Source: Candidatus Woesebacteria bacterium (GTDB lineage Bacteria > Patescibacteriota > Microgenomatia > UBA1406 > GWC2-37-13). From it: a stretch of 64,000 nt of DNA. Shown in pieces: positions 17,267 through 26,264 of the stretch; positions within the stretch are counted from its first letter, which is position 1, and every line of letters begins with the position of its first letter. The position numbers were made by a program, and so were the translations under genes. The stretch is from NCBI GenBank assembly GCA_020429045.1, contig JAGQLS010000001.1, positions 111,439 through 175,438 of the forward strand. Reading direction: 5' to 3'. Below the pieces are notes generated by a model. The model did no database searches, was not told the origin of the DNA, and saw nothing but the letters and a program-made list of their open reading frames with translations.

Positions 17267-18004
17267 TCATGCAATATTTTCATACCCTTCCTCCTCTATT
17301 TTTTGCGCTAGAGAATGATCGCCCACCTTCACAATCCTTCCCTCAACCATAACAAGCACGTAATCTGGTTTTAGGTGGTGAAGGATACGATTGTAATGTG
17401 TGATGAGAATATAGGTTTTGTTTTTTTTATGTTTTTTTAGAAAATGGGAGATAGATTTGAGGGCGTCAACATCGACACCGGTATCTACTTCGTCGAAAAT
17501 GAGTACATCTTTATCAAGCACCGCCGCCTGGAGTACTTCCATTTTTTTACGCTCTCCACCAGAGGCCCCTTCGTTTAAGGGTCGGGAAAGAAGATGTTCG
17601 GAAATCCCCAACTCTTTGGCGTATTGTTGTGCCTCTTTGCGGATTTGAAGCGGATCTTTTTTGCCCTGCAAAGCAAGTTGAAGAAGTTGATACACTTTAA
17701 CTCCGGATAAAGCAAGAGGTGTCTGAAAGGACAAAAACATTCCTTTTTCTGCCCGTTCGTTTGGCACCAACTCGGTGATGTTTTGTCCGTTTAAGAAAAT
17801 ACCTGCTGCTTCTTTATTCTTTTTTTGCTTGTTTCGTGTTATCTCGTAGGCTGGATGACCCATGAGTGTGTAGGCGAGAGTAGATTTCCCCGATCCGTTT
17901 GGCCCCATGATGGCGTAGATTTTCCCTTTTTCAAATTGAAAGTTGATGTTGTTGAGAATATTTTTCCCATCAATGGAGATTGAGAGGTTTTTTATTTTCA
18001 GCAT
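17267..18004 (-). CDS. sufC: Fe-S assembly ATPase SufC
   Basis: 245 residues. It is an ABC-type ATPase: Walker A GPNGSGKST, signature SGGERKKMEVLQAA and Walker B VLIFDEVDTGVDVDAL, the last being the SufC form of the sequence. It powers the SufBCD scaffold. It is the first gene of the minus-strand suf group (sufC, VOC, sufB, dedA, sufD, sufS, hydrolase, sufU). There are about 170 bases between it and the VOC gene with no gene seen in them. It begins 20 bases after tsaD ends on the same strand, so transcription may enter from the t6A genes. Confidence 0.96.
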   Translation of the reverse strand: MLKIKNLSISIDGKNILNNINFQFEKGKIYAIMGPNGSGKSTLAYTLMGHPAYEITRNKQKKNKEAAGIFLNGQNITELVPNERAEKGMFLSFQTPLALSGVKVYQLLQLALQGKKDPLQIRKEAQQYAKELGISEHLLSRPLNEGASGGERKKMEVLQAAVLDKDVLIFDEVDTGVDVDALKSISHFLKKHKKNKTYILITHYNRILHHLKPDYVLVMVEGRIVKVGDHSLAQKIEEEGYENIA

Positions 18005-18023
18005 GCAACAATTCTAACAAAAA

Positions 18024-19076
18024 TTATAAATCTCGCAACGACCAGCGAGGACGGCGATCGATAGCTGTTGGGTCGATAACCAATTTTTTTTCACATTTAT
18101 AGTCTGCAACAATACCGATCATAGCGGCATTGTCGTTGTTGAGATATCGCGCAGGTGGAAAATAGACCGCACCTTTGTGTTTGCGCACCATAGCGCGCAT
18201 GAGGTTTCGCAATCGTTTGTTGACTGCGACACCGCCTCCGACAAGGATAGATGTGATATTGTATTGCTTCATCGCATCTTCGGTTTTTTTGACAAGAGGT
18301 GCAAATGCAGCCTCTTGAAACGAACTTGCAAGCTTTTGAAGATTTGCGATGTGTTCTTCCTCGGGTAGCTTGCGTAAAAAATACAAGAAAGATGTCTTGA
18401 GGCCTGAATAGGAAAAGTCAAGATCTTTGGTGTACATCATGGGGCGCGGAAAATTGAATACATCAACGTTTCCTACCTCTGCTGCCAGGCGCTCAAAAAT
18501 AGGACCACCAGGGTAGCCAAACCCGAGCATACGCGCTGCCTTATCGAGCGCTTCGCCGACTGCATCGTCTTTGGTCGCACCAATGACTTCGTAGGATAAA
18601 TGGTCGCGGAGAATCACAAGCTCGGTGTGACCGCCGGATACAAGCAGGGCAAGATACGGAAAACGTATAACGCGCTCTGGATTGCCGGCTCGGTTTTGAG
18701 CAAAGCACGAATAGATGTGCCCTTCCATGTGGTTGACGGCGATGAGCGGCTTGTGAAAGTGTTTGGCAAGCGAGACGGCTTTGCGGATGCCTACTTCAAG
18801 CGCCGGTGCAAGACCTGGCCCCTGGGTGACCGCGATAGCGTCGATGTGTTTGATGATATCATTGTAAGAACCCGCATACGTTTTGGCTTTTTTTAATGCA
18901 ATCTCAACAACCCCATCGATACGTTCTTTGTGTGCGCGCTTGGCAACTGTTGGGAAAATCCCTCCCCATTTTTGGTGAAGCGAGATCTGGGAAAATTCCA
19001 CATGAGAAATGACTCTGCGGCCCTGGGTGACAGCAACAGATGTATCATCCGCCGATGTGTCTATAGAAAGAATCAT
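18024..19076 (-). CDS. tsaD: tRNA N6-adenosine threonylcarbamoyltransferase TsaD
   Basis: About 350 residues from the ATG at 19076 (MILSIDTSADDTSVAV), which is the family N-terminus; an earlier ATG would overlap the upstream gene. ASKHA-type fold with the metal site NHMEGHIYS (H-x3-H), SGGHTELV, GATKDDAVGEALDKAARMLG and VGGGVAVNKRLR. It transfers the threonylcarbamoyl group to A37 of ANN-decoding tRNAs. The TsaC and TsaE activities are encoded as one fused gene less than 1 kb upstream, so the t6A pathway is grouped here. No tsaB was found in the window. Confidence 0.96.
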   Translation of the reverse strand: MILSIDTSADDTSVAVTQGRRVISHVEFSQISLHQKWGGIFPTVAKRAHKERIDGVVEIALKKAKTYAGSYNDIIKHIDAIAVTQGPGLAPALEVGIRKAVSLAKHFHKPLIAVNHMEGHIYSCFAQNRAGNPERVIRFPYLALLVSGGHTELVILRDHLSYEVIGATKDDAVGEALDKAARMLGFGYPGGPIFERLAAEVGNVDVFNFPRPMMYTKDLDFSYSGLKTSFLYFLRKLPEEEHIANLQKLASSFQEAAFAPLVKKTEDAMKQYNITSILVGGGVAVNKRLRNLMRAMVRKHKGAVYFPPARYLNNDNAAMIGIVADYKCEKKLVIDPTAIDRRPRWSLRDL

Positions 19077-19080
19077 AGGT

Positions 19081-19725
19081 TTATGTTTGGAATAATTGAT
19101 TATCAGGGAAAATATCAAATGAGTCTGGTATTTTTGCCCCTAAAATAGCTAACCCAGAGAGTCTATCTTCACAAGCTACTTCATATCTTCGTCCATCAAC
19201 ATGATGAGTAACGTCTGAGTCGTATTTGACTATAGGGGGCGAAACAACACATACATGACTTCCAACCACCGTTAAGCCATTCATTACTTCGTGTTTTGAT
19301 TGCGGTATTTTATACCAAATATCACAATTCCCATAGAATCGGAAGGTTAAATTAGCAACAAAAGTTGAATCTCGTTCAAGGCTCGACTTAAGAACGAGAA
19401 GTTGTAATCTTGTATTGTCATATTCCGGGACTAAAGGATTTAAGATTCCATCGTTATAGCACATATGGTATAAAGGTAGTTGTTCTTTCAAACAAGTATG
19501 ATTTTCAATCGCCTTTCTCCAACGCCATCCCATTTCGTCGCAATAAGGAAATTGATCTCTTTCGCCAGGAATAAGCAAATTCGAAATAAACTTATAGGAT
19601 TTTGGTGACCGTAAAACAATCGCTGAAATCGAATCCATTGAACCATTACTCTCTCTATTGCCACTTGTCTTTACATAGTGAATATCTTCGATGGTGAATG
19701 TTGTAAATACGTTTTCCGCAAACAT
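19081..19725 (-). CDS. hypothetical protein, 214 residues
   Basis: Not recognised. It starts with ATG 19725 and ends four bases before the tsaD start, so it is probably co-transcribed between tsaCE and tsaD. It is soluble, with many aromatic residues and no signal peptide or transmembrane stretch. Visible blocks such as SDVTHHVDGRRYEVACEDRL and MCYNDGILNPLVPEYDN do not match a family known to me. It may simply be an insertion between t6A genes. Confidence 0.7.
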   Translation of the reverse strand: MFAENVFTTFTIEDIHYVKTSGNRESNGSMDSISAIVLRSPKSYKFISNLLIPGERDQFPYCDEMGWRWRKAIENHTCLKEQLPLYHMCYNDGILNPLVPEYDNTRLQLLVLKSSLERDSTFVANLTFRFYGNCDIWYKIPQSKHEVMNGLTVVGSHVCVVSPPIVKYDSDVTHHVDGRRYEVACEDRLSGLAILGAKIPDSFDIFPDNQLFQT

Positions 19726-19774
19726 AAGAAAATCTAACTTTTTTAAATCCTTTTACATCAAAATTCTGGATTAG

Positions 19775-20947
19775 TTACGCGATTATTATTTCTCTTTCGT
19801 GTGCGTCCAGTTGTCGAATAAATACCTCTATTTCTTTTTTGCCCTTTGCAATTTTCCCTTTACTTTTTATTTTCTCTCCCCATTCGATGCATACCACATT
19901 GTGCCCTGCCAGATATTCTGAAAGACCTATGTGTTCAAATTCTTCTTCATCTTGTACGTTGTAGAGATCTGCGTGGACAAATGTATTTACATTTCTTTTG
20001 CAAGTTATTTGTAATTCGTCATTCTTAACATTTGTTCCTTTTTCTTTTTTATTTTTACTTTTTAATTTTTGCCCTTTAATTTCATATTCATACAGCACAA
20101 CATACGTCGGGGAAACAATATCTGCGATGCCAAATGCAGAAGCAATGCCTTTGACAAATACCGTTTTCCCCGCACCCAGATCGCCATAAAGAAGAACCGT
20201 CGCGGGCTCACCGGTTTGCACGATGTAGTCCCCCAGCGACTTTCCCGCTTCATAGGTCTGGCGTGGTGACTTTGATACTATTGACTTGGTACCTTTTTGA
20301 TTTTTTGTTTTTTTGTTTTCATGGTTTGATGATGTTCCGATTTTCCCGCTTCCTTTTCTCAACACCGTTAAATCTCCCTGGGAGTAATCAATGACTGTCG
20401 AAGGTTCGTTGTGCGGTAATTGTCCGGCATCCACGACATGATCGATGAGGTTTTTTTGCTGTGCGTTGATGCTATTGAGCAGTGCAGAAACTGAATGATG
20501 AGGAGCTCTACCGCTTACGTTTGCAGATGTGGCTGTGGTTGGTCTGCCAAATTGTTTGATAAGCGCAGTGACCAAATCAAAGTTTATATATCGCACACCA
20601 AGAGTCCCCTTCTCAGACTCAAGAAGCAACGATGTTTTGTGTTTTGATGGCAAAACAACGGTAAACGGTCCAGGCAAAATACGCTGCAAACGAGCGAGCT
20701 GATCGTCGCTTACACAAGCATACTTTTCAATCATGTCCAGGCCCGAGGTGAAAATAGAGATCGGCTTGCCTTTTGGTCTCTTTTTAAACTCGATAAGTTT
20801 CTCGACGGCCTGTTTGTTGCACGCATCGACAAGCAATCCATAGACTGTATCTGAGGGAAAAATAACTAAGCCCCCACTTTCCAAAACATTGATTGTTTCA
20901 TCTATGACTGCTTGCTTGTTGTCCGTGCGTAGAGATAATCGTTTCAT
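19775..20947 (-). CDS. fused TsaC (Sua5/YrdC) - TsaE protein for t6A synthesis
   Basis: 390 residues. Residues 5-200 are a YrdC/TsaC domain, which makes threonylcarbamoyl-AMP: GGLVIFPSDTVYGL, KRPKGKPISIF, LPGPFTVVLP and TATSANVSG. Residues 230-390 are TsaE, the ATPase that drives the TsaD-TsaB cycle: Walker A GDLGAGKT (255-262), SPTYVVLYEYE, HADLYN and CIEWGEKI. A Lys-rich linker (200-228) joins them, and a Lys-rich insertion of about 30 residues interrupts TsaE at 290-320. No stop or frameshift divides the domains, so this reads as a true fusion. A TATAAT box lies eight bases before the ATG. Confidence 0.93.
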   Translation of the reverse strand: MKRLSLRTDNKQAVIDETINVLESGGLVIFPSDTVYGLLVDACNKQAVEKLIEFKKRPKGKPISIFTSGLDMIEKYACVSDDQLARLQRILPGPFTVVLPSKHKTSLLLESEKGTLGVRYINFDLVTALIKQFGRPTTATSANVSGRAPHHSVSALLNSINAQQKNLIDHVVDAGQLPHNEPSTVIDYSQGDLTVLRKGSGKIGTSSNHENKKTKNQKGTKSIVSKSPRQTYEAGKSLGDYIVQTGEPATVLLYGDLGAGKTVFVKGIASAFGIADIVSPTYVVLYEYEIKGQKLKSKNKKEKGTNVKNDELQITCKRNVNTFVHADLYNVQDEEEFEHIGLSEYLAGHNVVCIEWGEKIKSKGKIAKGKKEIEVFIRQLDAHEREIIIA

Positions 20948-20955
20948 AATAGTCT

Positions 20956-20961
20956 ATTATA
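20956..20961 (-). promoter_or_regulatory. -10 box for the tsaCE gene
   Basis: TATAAT on the minus strand, eight bases ahead of the ATG at 20947. The intergenic region is shared with the divergent ftsH gene (96 bases). No convincing -35 box was seen. Confidence 0.65.
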
Positions 20962-21029
20962 CCAACCTAAGCGCTATTTCGCTTTTATTCTTCGAAAAAA
21001 GATTCAGCGATCTCGTAGATGTTTTGTGA

Positions 21030-21035
21030 TAAAAT
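21030..21035 (+). promoter_or_regulatory. -10 box for ftsH
   Basis: TAAAAT, eight bases before the ftsH ATG at 21044, in the divergent region with tsaCE. The spacing predicts a leaderless or nearly leaderless ftsH mRNA. The -35 box is not clear. Confidence 0.5.
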
Positions 21036-21043
21036 AATGCGGT

Positions 21044-22933
21044 ATGGAACAAAAATCTACAAAAAAGGCTAAAAATAAAAAAAAGGCAAACAACCAACAA
21101 GTGAAAGAATTCAAAATTAAAATAGACGTACGGATGCTTTTTATCGCCGTATTTGTCATTCTTTTTCTTCTTTCTTTATTTACCAACTTCGGCAACTTCC
21201 AAAATATAGATGCAAAAGAAGAGTCTCTCACCAAAATCCTGAAAGACATCAAGCAAGATAAAGTAAAGAATGTCATTGTCGAAGACAACCGAGTAACTGC
21301 AGAGTATAAAGATGACACCACGGTGTTTGCTTTCAAAGAAAGCGCCGATAGTTTCCGCGAGGTGCTCAAGGATGCCGAAATCCCTCTTGACGCCGTCAAC
21401 GTAACTACCAAAGACACGCGTACGTCTATTGAGATTATGAGCCTCATCGGCAACATCGTGCCCGCCCTCTTGTTTGTAGGTTTTTTTATTTTCATGTTTC
21501 GCCAGGCACGTGGAGCTCAAGATTCGGTGTTTTCTTTTGGTCAATCAAAAGCCAAACGATTCAATAAATCTAAATCTCAAATAACCTTCAAAGATGTTGC
21601 CGGCGTCGAGGAAGCAAAAAAGGAACTTGAGGAAATTGTCGACTTTCTGAAGTATCCAAAAAAATATCGCAAACTGGGAGCACGCCCACCCAAAGGCGTC
21701 ATCCTTGTCGGTCCTGCCGGCACGGGTAAAACCCTTCTTGCCAAAGCAGTCGCCGGCGAAGCGAATGTACCGTTTTTCTCTATTGCCGGCTCGGAGTTCA
21801 TGGAAATGCTCGTCGGCATTGGTGCTGCCCGTGTACGCGATTTATTCACAAACGCAAAAAAGAACGCCCCCTCAATCATTTTTATCGACGAAATAGACGC
21901 CATTGGTCGTGCTCGATCGCGCGGTGTCATGCCTGCACACGACGAGCGAGAACAGACACTTAATCAGATTTTGGTTGAAATGGATGGATTTACGCCAAAC
22001 GAACAGGTTGTTATTGTAGCAGCAACAAACCGTGGAGATTTGCTTGATCCGGCACTCCTAAGACCGGGCAGATTCGACAGACGGATCATCGTCGACTATC
22101 CCGACGTTGAAGGCCGGGGGGCTATAATCGCCATACACGCCCGCAACAAGCCACTTGCCAAAAACGTCAAAATGGAGCGCATCGCCAAGCGCACGGTTGG
22201 CTTCTCCGGCGCGGATATAGAAAACATGCTCAACGAGGCGGCCATAACCGCAGCGCGCAACGATCGCGATGTCATAACCATGGAAGACATCGAAGAAGCA
22301 GCAACCAAAGTGAAGCTCGGACCAGAAAAAAAGCGGTTACAATCTGATTTTGATCGCAAAATAACAGCCTATCATGAGGCCGGACACGCTATCGCCTCAC
22401 ACTTTCAGGAACATACCGATGCAGTTCACCGTGTTTCCATTGTATCGCGCGGCATGGCGCTTGGGTATACACTTATCCCCCCTGCCAAGGATAAACTACA
22501 CGAAACCAAATCGCACCTGCTCGAACGGTTGGCTGTCATGATGGGCGGTCGCGCGGCAGAAGAAACCGTGTTTAATGAAATCACCACGGGCGCAGCAAAC
22601 GACTTTGACCAGGCAACGCAAGTTGCTAAAAATATGGTTATGGAATACGGCATGAGCGCGCTTGGGCCGATAAACTTCGGGCCAACCCAGGATATCACCG
22701 AATGGGGTAGATCATATTGGGAACAAAATAGCGTTTCCGACGAAACCATGGCAAAAATCGACGCAGAAGTAAAAACTATCCTGGAAACTGCATACAAAAA
22801 AGCAAAAAAACTCATCGCCACAAAGCGAAAAGAACTCGATGCTGTAGCCGAAGCACTTATAAAACACGAAAACCTCGACCAAGATCAATTTGAAAAGATT
22901 GTGGGAAAGAAATCAACTCAAAAAGCTAACTAA
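21044..22933 (+). CDS. ftsH: membrane-bound ATP-dependent zinc protease FtsH
   Basis: 629 residues, normal length. The Lys-rich N-terminus is followed by a membrane segment (about 31-47), an extracytoplasmic domain (50-130), a second membrane segment (about 133-152), the AAA+ domain with Walker A GPAGTGKT (223-230), Walker [12 protein letters not shown] and the [12 protein letters not shown], and the M41 protease domain with zinc motif HEAGH near residue 444. It degrades membrane and soluble proteins. The 3' end overlaps the convergent unknown gene by eight bases. The tail is short and basic (KKSTQKAN). Confidence 0.97.
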   Translation: MEQKSTKKAKNKKKANNQQVKEFKIKIDVRMLFIAVFVILFLLSLFTNFGNFQNIDAKEESLTKILKDIKQDKVKNVIVEDNRVTAEYKDDTTVFAFKESADSFREVLKDAEIPLDAVNVTTKDTRTSIEIMSLIGNIVPALLFVGFFIFMFRQARGAQDSVFSFGQSKAKRFNKSKSQITFKDVAGVEEAKKELEEIVDFLKYPKKYRKLGARPPKGVILVGPAGTGKTLLAKAVAGEANVPFFSIAGSEFMEMLVGIGAARVRDLFTNAKKNAPSIIFIDEIDAIGRARSRGVMPAHDEREQTLNQILVEMDGFTPNEQVVIVAATNRGDLLDPALLRPGRFDRRIIVDYPDVEGRGAIIAIHARNKPLAKNVKMERIAKRTVGFSGADIENMLNEAAITAARNDRDVITMEDIEEAATKVKLGPEKKRLQSDFDRKITAYHEAGHAIASHFQEHTDAVHRVSIVSRGMALGYTLIPPAKDKLHETKSHLLERLAVMMGGRAAEETVFNEITTGAANDFDQATQVAKNMVMEYGMSALGPINFGPTQDITEWGRSYWEQNSVSDETMAKIDAEVKTILETAYKKAKKLIATKRKELDAVAEALIKHENLDQDQFEKIVGKKSTQKAN

Positions 22934-23780
22934 ACAACTGCTGGTATGTTTCAATCTTATCTAACGAAATCCCGGTGGCGAGCAGATATTCTCGTACTCC
23001 TGGCTGATTGATTTGATTAAGCGCCTTTGTTTCTAAACGCTGAAAAAGCCAAGCGCGATCTTGTTCATTGAGATCAAAAAGAGGTTGGTATTGCTGGTCG
23101 TCCATTATTGACCCTCGCACTACTTTTTCAACATATTCTCCAAAATTCATTTTAGTACTTTGGGTTGAAATGGTCATTTCACTAAATCTGCTCATTGACA
23201 TAACCATCACACCCAAGTCCGTATTGAAGAAACGGTTTTTATGAAATTTTTCTCCTTTTCTTCCAAGCGAAATATCAAGAAGTGCAAGTGGTACACGACG
23301 GTTAGGACTCATAGTTTGACATAACAAAAGATCACCCCCTCTGCTTATGGGTGTAGTCACATCAAATTGAAGCGGAGCGAAAACTACATGAAAGGTATGA
23401 GAATTCGTTTTTGTTGCTAAATATGCATTGAGGAAATCTTTCACCAGTATTTCTGTAATAGTTCCAAGTCCGAGAGCAAAATAAGAATTAATCCTTGCTT
23501 CCTTCTTATTTTTGCTATGATTTTGATAAAGCGTTTGTAATGCAGGTCGGAATGTGTCTTGAAGGAACCATGCAGTTAAATCCCTTACCTTTCTTTCAAC
23601 ATACTCTTGTGGAGAACTATAACTAACATAATTCGTTTGAGTGAGCCATAGAGATAGAGGTGTTGTTAACTCAGATTCGTACTCTGCGAGAAATGTACGA
23701 CATGCATCTGTTAAGCCTTCTGCTTCTAATAAATTCTCTAGAATTTCTTCTCGAACATAAGAAAAAGTTTCGTTTCCCAT
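22926..23780 (-). CDS. hypothetical protein, about 284 residues
   Basis: Not recognised. The start is taken at ATG 23780 (MGNETFSYVREE), five bases after a TATACT box; a TTG two codons earlier is less likely. The protein is soluble, helical in its first half and has a central strand-rich block: FDVTTPISRGGDLLL, then VPLALLDISLGRKG. A D...(D/E)xK arrangement there is faintly like PD-(D/E)xK nucleases, but the lysine and acidic positions do not fit cleanly, so this is only a suggestion. It converges on ftsH and overlaps its end by eight bases. Confidence 0.7.
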   Translation of the reverse strand: MGNETFSYVREEILENLLEAEGLTDACRTFLAEYESELTTPLSLWLTQTNYVSYSSPQEYVERKVRDLTAWFLQDTFRPALQTLYQNHSKNKKEARINSYFALGLGTITEILVKDFLNAYLATKTNSHTFHVVFAPLQFDVTTPISRGGDLLLCQTMSPNRRVPLALLDISLGRKGEKFHKNRFFNTDLGVMVMSMSRFSEMTISTQSTKMNFGEYVEKVVRGSIMDDQQYQPLFDLNEQDRAWLFQRLETKALNQINQPGVREYLLATGISLDKIETYQQLFS

Positions 23781-23831
23781 AATCAAGTATAATAAAATAT
23801 TGCTTTTTTATTATAGCATACTATAGGATAA

Positions 23832-24761
23832 ATGAAAACTTTACTCATCATCGACGCGCACGCCATGATCCATCGTGCCTTCCATGCTTTGCCAGAGCTC
23901 ACATCCAAAGATGGCACGCCAACTAACGCCATTTACGGCTACTTCCTCATGCTCCTCAATGCCATACATACACTGCAACCTTCTCACATCATCGTAACCT
24001 TTGATACACCTGCGCCCACCTTTCGCAAAAAACTTTTTTCAGAATATCGTGCCAACCGACCCCCAACCAAAGAAGCACTCAAAATCCAGATACCGATCAT
24101 TCGCACCATGACCGAGCACGCCGGACTCACTGCCGTTTCTCAGGAAGGCTACGAGGCAGACGACCTTATCGGGTCGGTCGTGCATACGTTTAAAAACGGT
24201 TTTGATAAAATTCAAATTTTAAGCGGAGACAAGGACCTTTTCCAACTTGTCGAAAGAAAAGTAGAAGTTGTCATGCCCAAGCGCGGTATTTCTTCCTTTA
24301 TCGTTTACACACCAGACGCGGTCGTAAAAAAAATGTTTGTCAAACCCGACCAAATTGCAGATCTTAAAGCGATTGCAGGAGACAGTTCAGATAATTACAG
24401 TGGGATAAACGGCATTGGACCAAAAACCGCTAGCAAATTATTTGAGCAGTTTCCTCATGTGGAAGATGCATACAAACACATAGAAAAAGTGGTGCCGGAA
24501 AAACTCAAAAAAGCACTTGAAGAATATGAAAGTCAAGTCGCGTTGTGTAAAAAACTTGCAACAATCGTCCAAACCATTTCGGTTGATATTAACCTTATTG
24601 ACGCGCGATTTATCGCATTTGACGAAGCCCTCAAAAACGATCTCATAACCTATAACCTCGATTCGCTGCTGCACAAACTCTACGAACCACAGAAAAAGAA
24701 AAAAAAAGAAAAAAAGGAGAAAAAACCTGCGCAAACCGAAGACCAGATGGGGCTGTTTTGA
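23832..24761 (+). CDS. stand-alone 5'-3' exonuclease (DNA polymerase I N-terminal domain type)
   Basis: 309 residues. It is the PIN-fold 5' nuclease found at the N-terminus of PolA: LIIDAHAMIHRAFHA, TFDTPAPTFRKKL, YRANRPPTKEAL, EADDLIGS, ILSGDKDLFQLV and the helix-hairpin-helix GDSSDNYSGINGIGPKTASKL. It lacks polymerase and 3'-5' exonuclease domains, so it would act as a separate flap endonuclease for Okazaki fragment and repair work. The C-terminus has a Lys-rich linker ending in TEDQMGLF, which matches the QxxLF-type beta-clamp binding motif; this tail would tether it to the replication clamp (inference). Confidence 0.93.
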   Translation: MKTLLIIDAHAMIHRAFHALPELTSKDGTPTNAIYGYFLMLLNAIHTLQPSHIIVTFDTPAPTFRKKLFSEYRANRPPTKEALKIQIPIIRTMTEHAGLTAVSQEGYEADDLIGSVVHTFKNGFDKIQILSGDKDLFQLVERKVEVVMPKRGISSFIVYTPDAVVKKMFVKPDQIADLKAIAGDSSDNYSGINGIGPKTASKLFEQFPHVEDAYKHIEKVVPEKLKKALEEYESQVALCKKLATIVQTISVDINLIDARFIAFDEALKNDLITYNLDSLLHKLYEPQKKKKKEKKEKKPAQTEDQMGLF

Positions 24762-24847
24762 TGCCGAAAGATGTTGAGATCTGCGTTCACTATGTTCCCG
24801 CAAAGATTGTCAAAATAATGCGCTCTCTGTAACGAACCACGTTCTTT

Positions 24848-25237
24848 TTATATCTTCTTTTTTTCCAACACCCCCCCAAAAATAACCAAAAACCATCCCA
24901 CAGCGGGCAAAACAAATGGCAATGCGTCGGTAAGAACACGCGTCACGTAATACTCGATGCGTAGACTTGGGCGCTGAGTAATGAGCGACTGTAAGGTCTG
25001 CTCTCGTAGCCCTTCCACGATGTGCTTGTTATATTCAAAACCAAAAAGGAGTATGAGAAACCCCCACAATAAAAATACTTTTCCACGGGTCGGTTTTTTG
25101 AGCATCCATATTGTCACAAAGGCCAAACATGCGCCATATACTATGGCTAAAAAATTGTGCCGAACCACGAAATAGATAGCGTACAAAATATTTTGTTGCG
25201 TGTCTGGTGCGATTTGCATAAACACATGATACACCAT
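24848..25237 (-). CDS. hypothetical membrane protein, three transmembrane segments
   Basis: About 129 residues from ATG 25237 (a GTG at 25243 is the alternative). Hydrophobic stretches near residues 28-47, 55-70 and 107-124 predict three membrane helices, with a loop of about 35 residues rich in Arg and Gln between the second and third. The C-terminus is EKKKI. The family is not recognised. It is divergent from the ABC exporter genes, separated by about 90 bases that would contain both promoters. Confidence 0.7.
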   Translation of the reverse strand: MVYHVFMQIAPDTQQNILYAIYFVVRHNFLAIVYGACLAFVTIWMLKKPTRGKVFLLWGFLILLFGFEYNKHIVEGLREQTLQSLITQRPSLRIEYYVTRVLTDALPFVLPAVGWFLVIFGGVLEKKKI

Positions 25238-25314
25238 CTCCACAAATATAAATAAAAAATATGAAAAAAGTATTAAATTTACCTGTTAGACTAGCCTTTT
25301 TCAAAGAATGTGTG

Positions 25315-25320
25315 TATACT
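25315..25320 (+). promoter_or_regulatory. -10 box for the ABC transporter operon
   Basis: TATACT, eight bases before the ATG at 25329. The spacing implies a leaderless transcript for the ABC ATPase gene. Confidence 0.6.
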
Positions 25321-25328
25321 GAAACCTT

Positions 25329-26264
25329 ATGCATGTTTTGAAGGTAATCAATCTCACGAAACAATTTAAGGATTTTGTCGCAGTAGACAATATCAGTTTT
25401 TCCCTTCAGAAAGGAGAAATCCTAGGATTTTTGGGACCAAATGGAGCTGGAAAAACAACCACGATTCAAATGCTTTTGGGCATTCTCACTCCCTCACATG
25501 GTCATATTTCCTATTTTGGCAAGGAATTCAACGCAAACAGAGAGGAAATTCTTGAAAAACTGAATTTTTCTTCGACATATACAAATTTGCCCTGGGTGCT
25601 GACCGTTAAAGAAAATTTAACCTACACTGCACACCTTTATGACATACAGGACAGAAAACAAAGAGTGAAGCACATCATAAAAACGTTCAGATTGGAAGAA
25701 TTACAAAATAAACCGATTAGCGATCTTTCTGCCGGTCAACAAACACGCGTAAACTTGGCAAAATCGTTTATCAACGATCCTGAAGTGGTCTTGCTTGACG
25801 AGCCCACTGCCTCACTTGACCCCGAAACAGCACGCTTTATCCGCGAATACATTTTGCATAAACGAGAGAAGGACGGAATCTCAGTACTTTTCACCTCTCA
25901 TAACATGAAAGAAGTCGAAGAAGTGACCGATCGGGTGCTTTTTATCAATCACGGAAAAATTATTGCCAACGATACGCCGCTCAATTTGGCAAAGTCGCTC
26001 GATACGACACAACTTTCACTGACATTGGCTCCTGATCATAAAGAAAAATTGATTGTGTTTGCTCATCAAAAAAATATACCAATCAAAGTGCACCAAAAAA
26101 GCGTTATATTGTTCATCAAAGACAGTCAAACGAGTAGTATTTTGAATGAGATTGTGAAACAACGTATTGTCTTTGCGGATATTTCTATTGAGCGACCCAG
26201 TTTGGAAGATTATTTCTTAAAAGTTGCCGGTAACACACCCGGCTCGTTTGCAGACATCGTATGA
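25329..26264 (+). CDS. ABC transporter ATP-binding protein (ABC-2 exporter type)
   Basis: 311 residues. Nucleotide-binding domain with Walker A GPNGAGKTTT near residue 38, Q-loop region, signature LSAGQQTRVNLAKSF and Walker B VVLLDEPTASLD, then the H-loop FTSHNM. The C-terminal extension (about 220-311) is the usual small domain of the CcmA/DrrA type. Together with the overlapping permease gene (four-base ATGA overlap) it forms an ABC-2 exporter. Relatives export drugs, lipids or polysaccharides; the substrate is unknown. Confidence 0.93.
   Translation: MHVLKVINLTKQFKDFVAVDNISFSLQKGEILGFLGPNGAGKTTTIQMLLGILTPSHGHISYFGKEFNANREEILEKLNFSSTYTNLPWVLTVKENLTYTAHLYDIQDRKQRVKHIIKTFRLEELQNKPISDLSAGQQTRVNLAKSFINDPEVVLLDEPTASLDPETARFIREYILHKREKDGISVLFTSHNMKEVEEVTDRVLFINHGKIIANDTPLNLAKSLDTTQLSLTLAPDHKEKLIVFAHQKNIPIKVHQKSVILFIKDSQTSSILNEIVKQRIVFADISIERPSLEDYFLKVAGNTPGSFADIV

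Noticed and set aside
22926..23780. Restriction-type PD-(D/E)xK nuclease call
   Set aside because: Only a faint D...DxS..RK pattern; no methyltransferase or specificity gene nearby.
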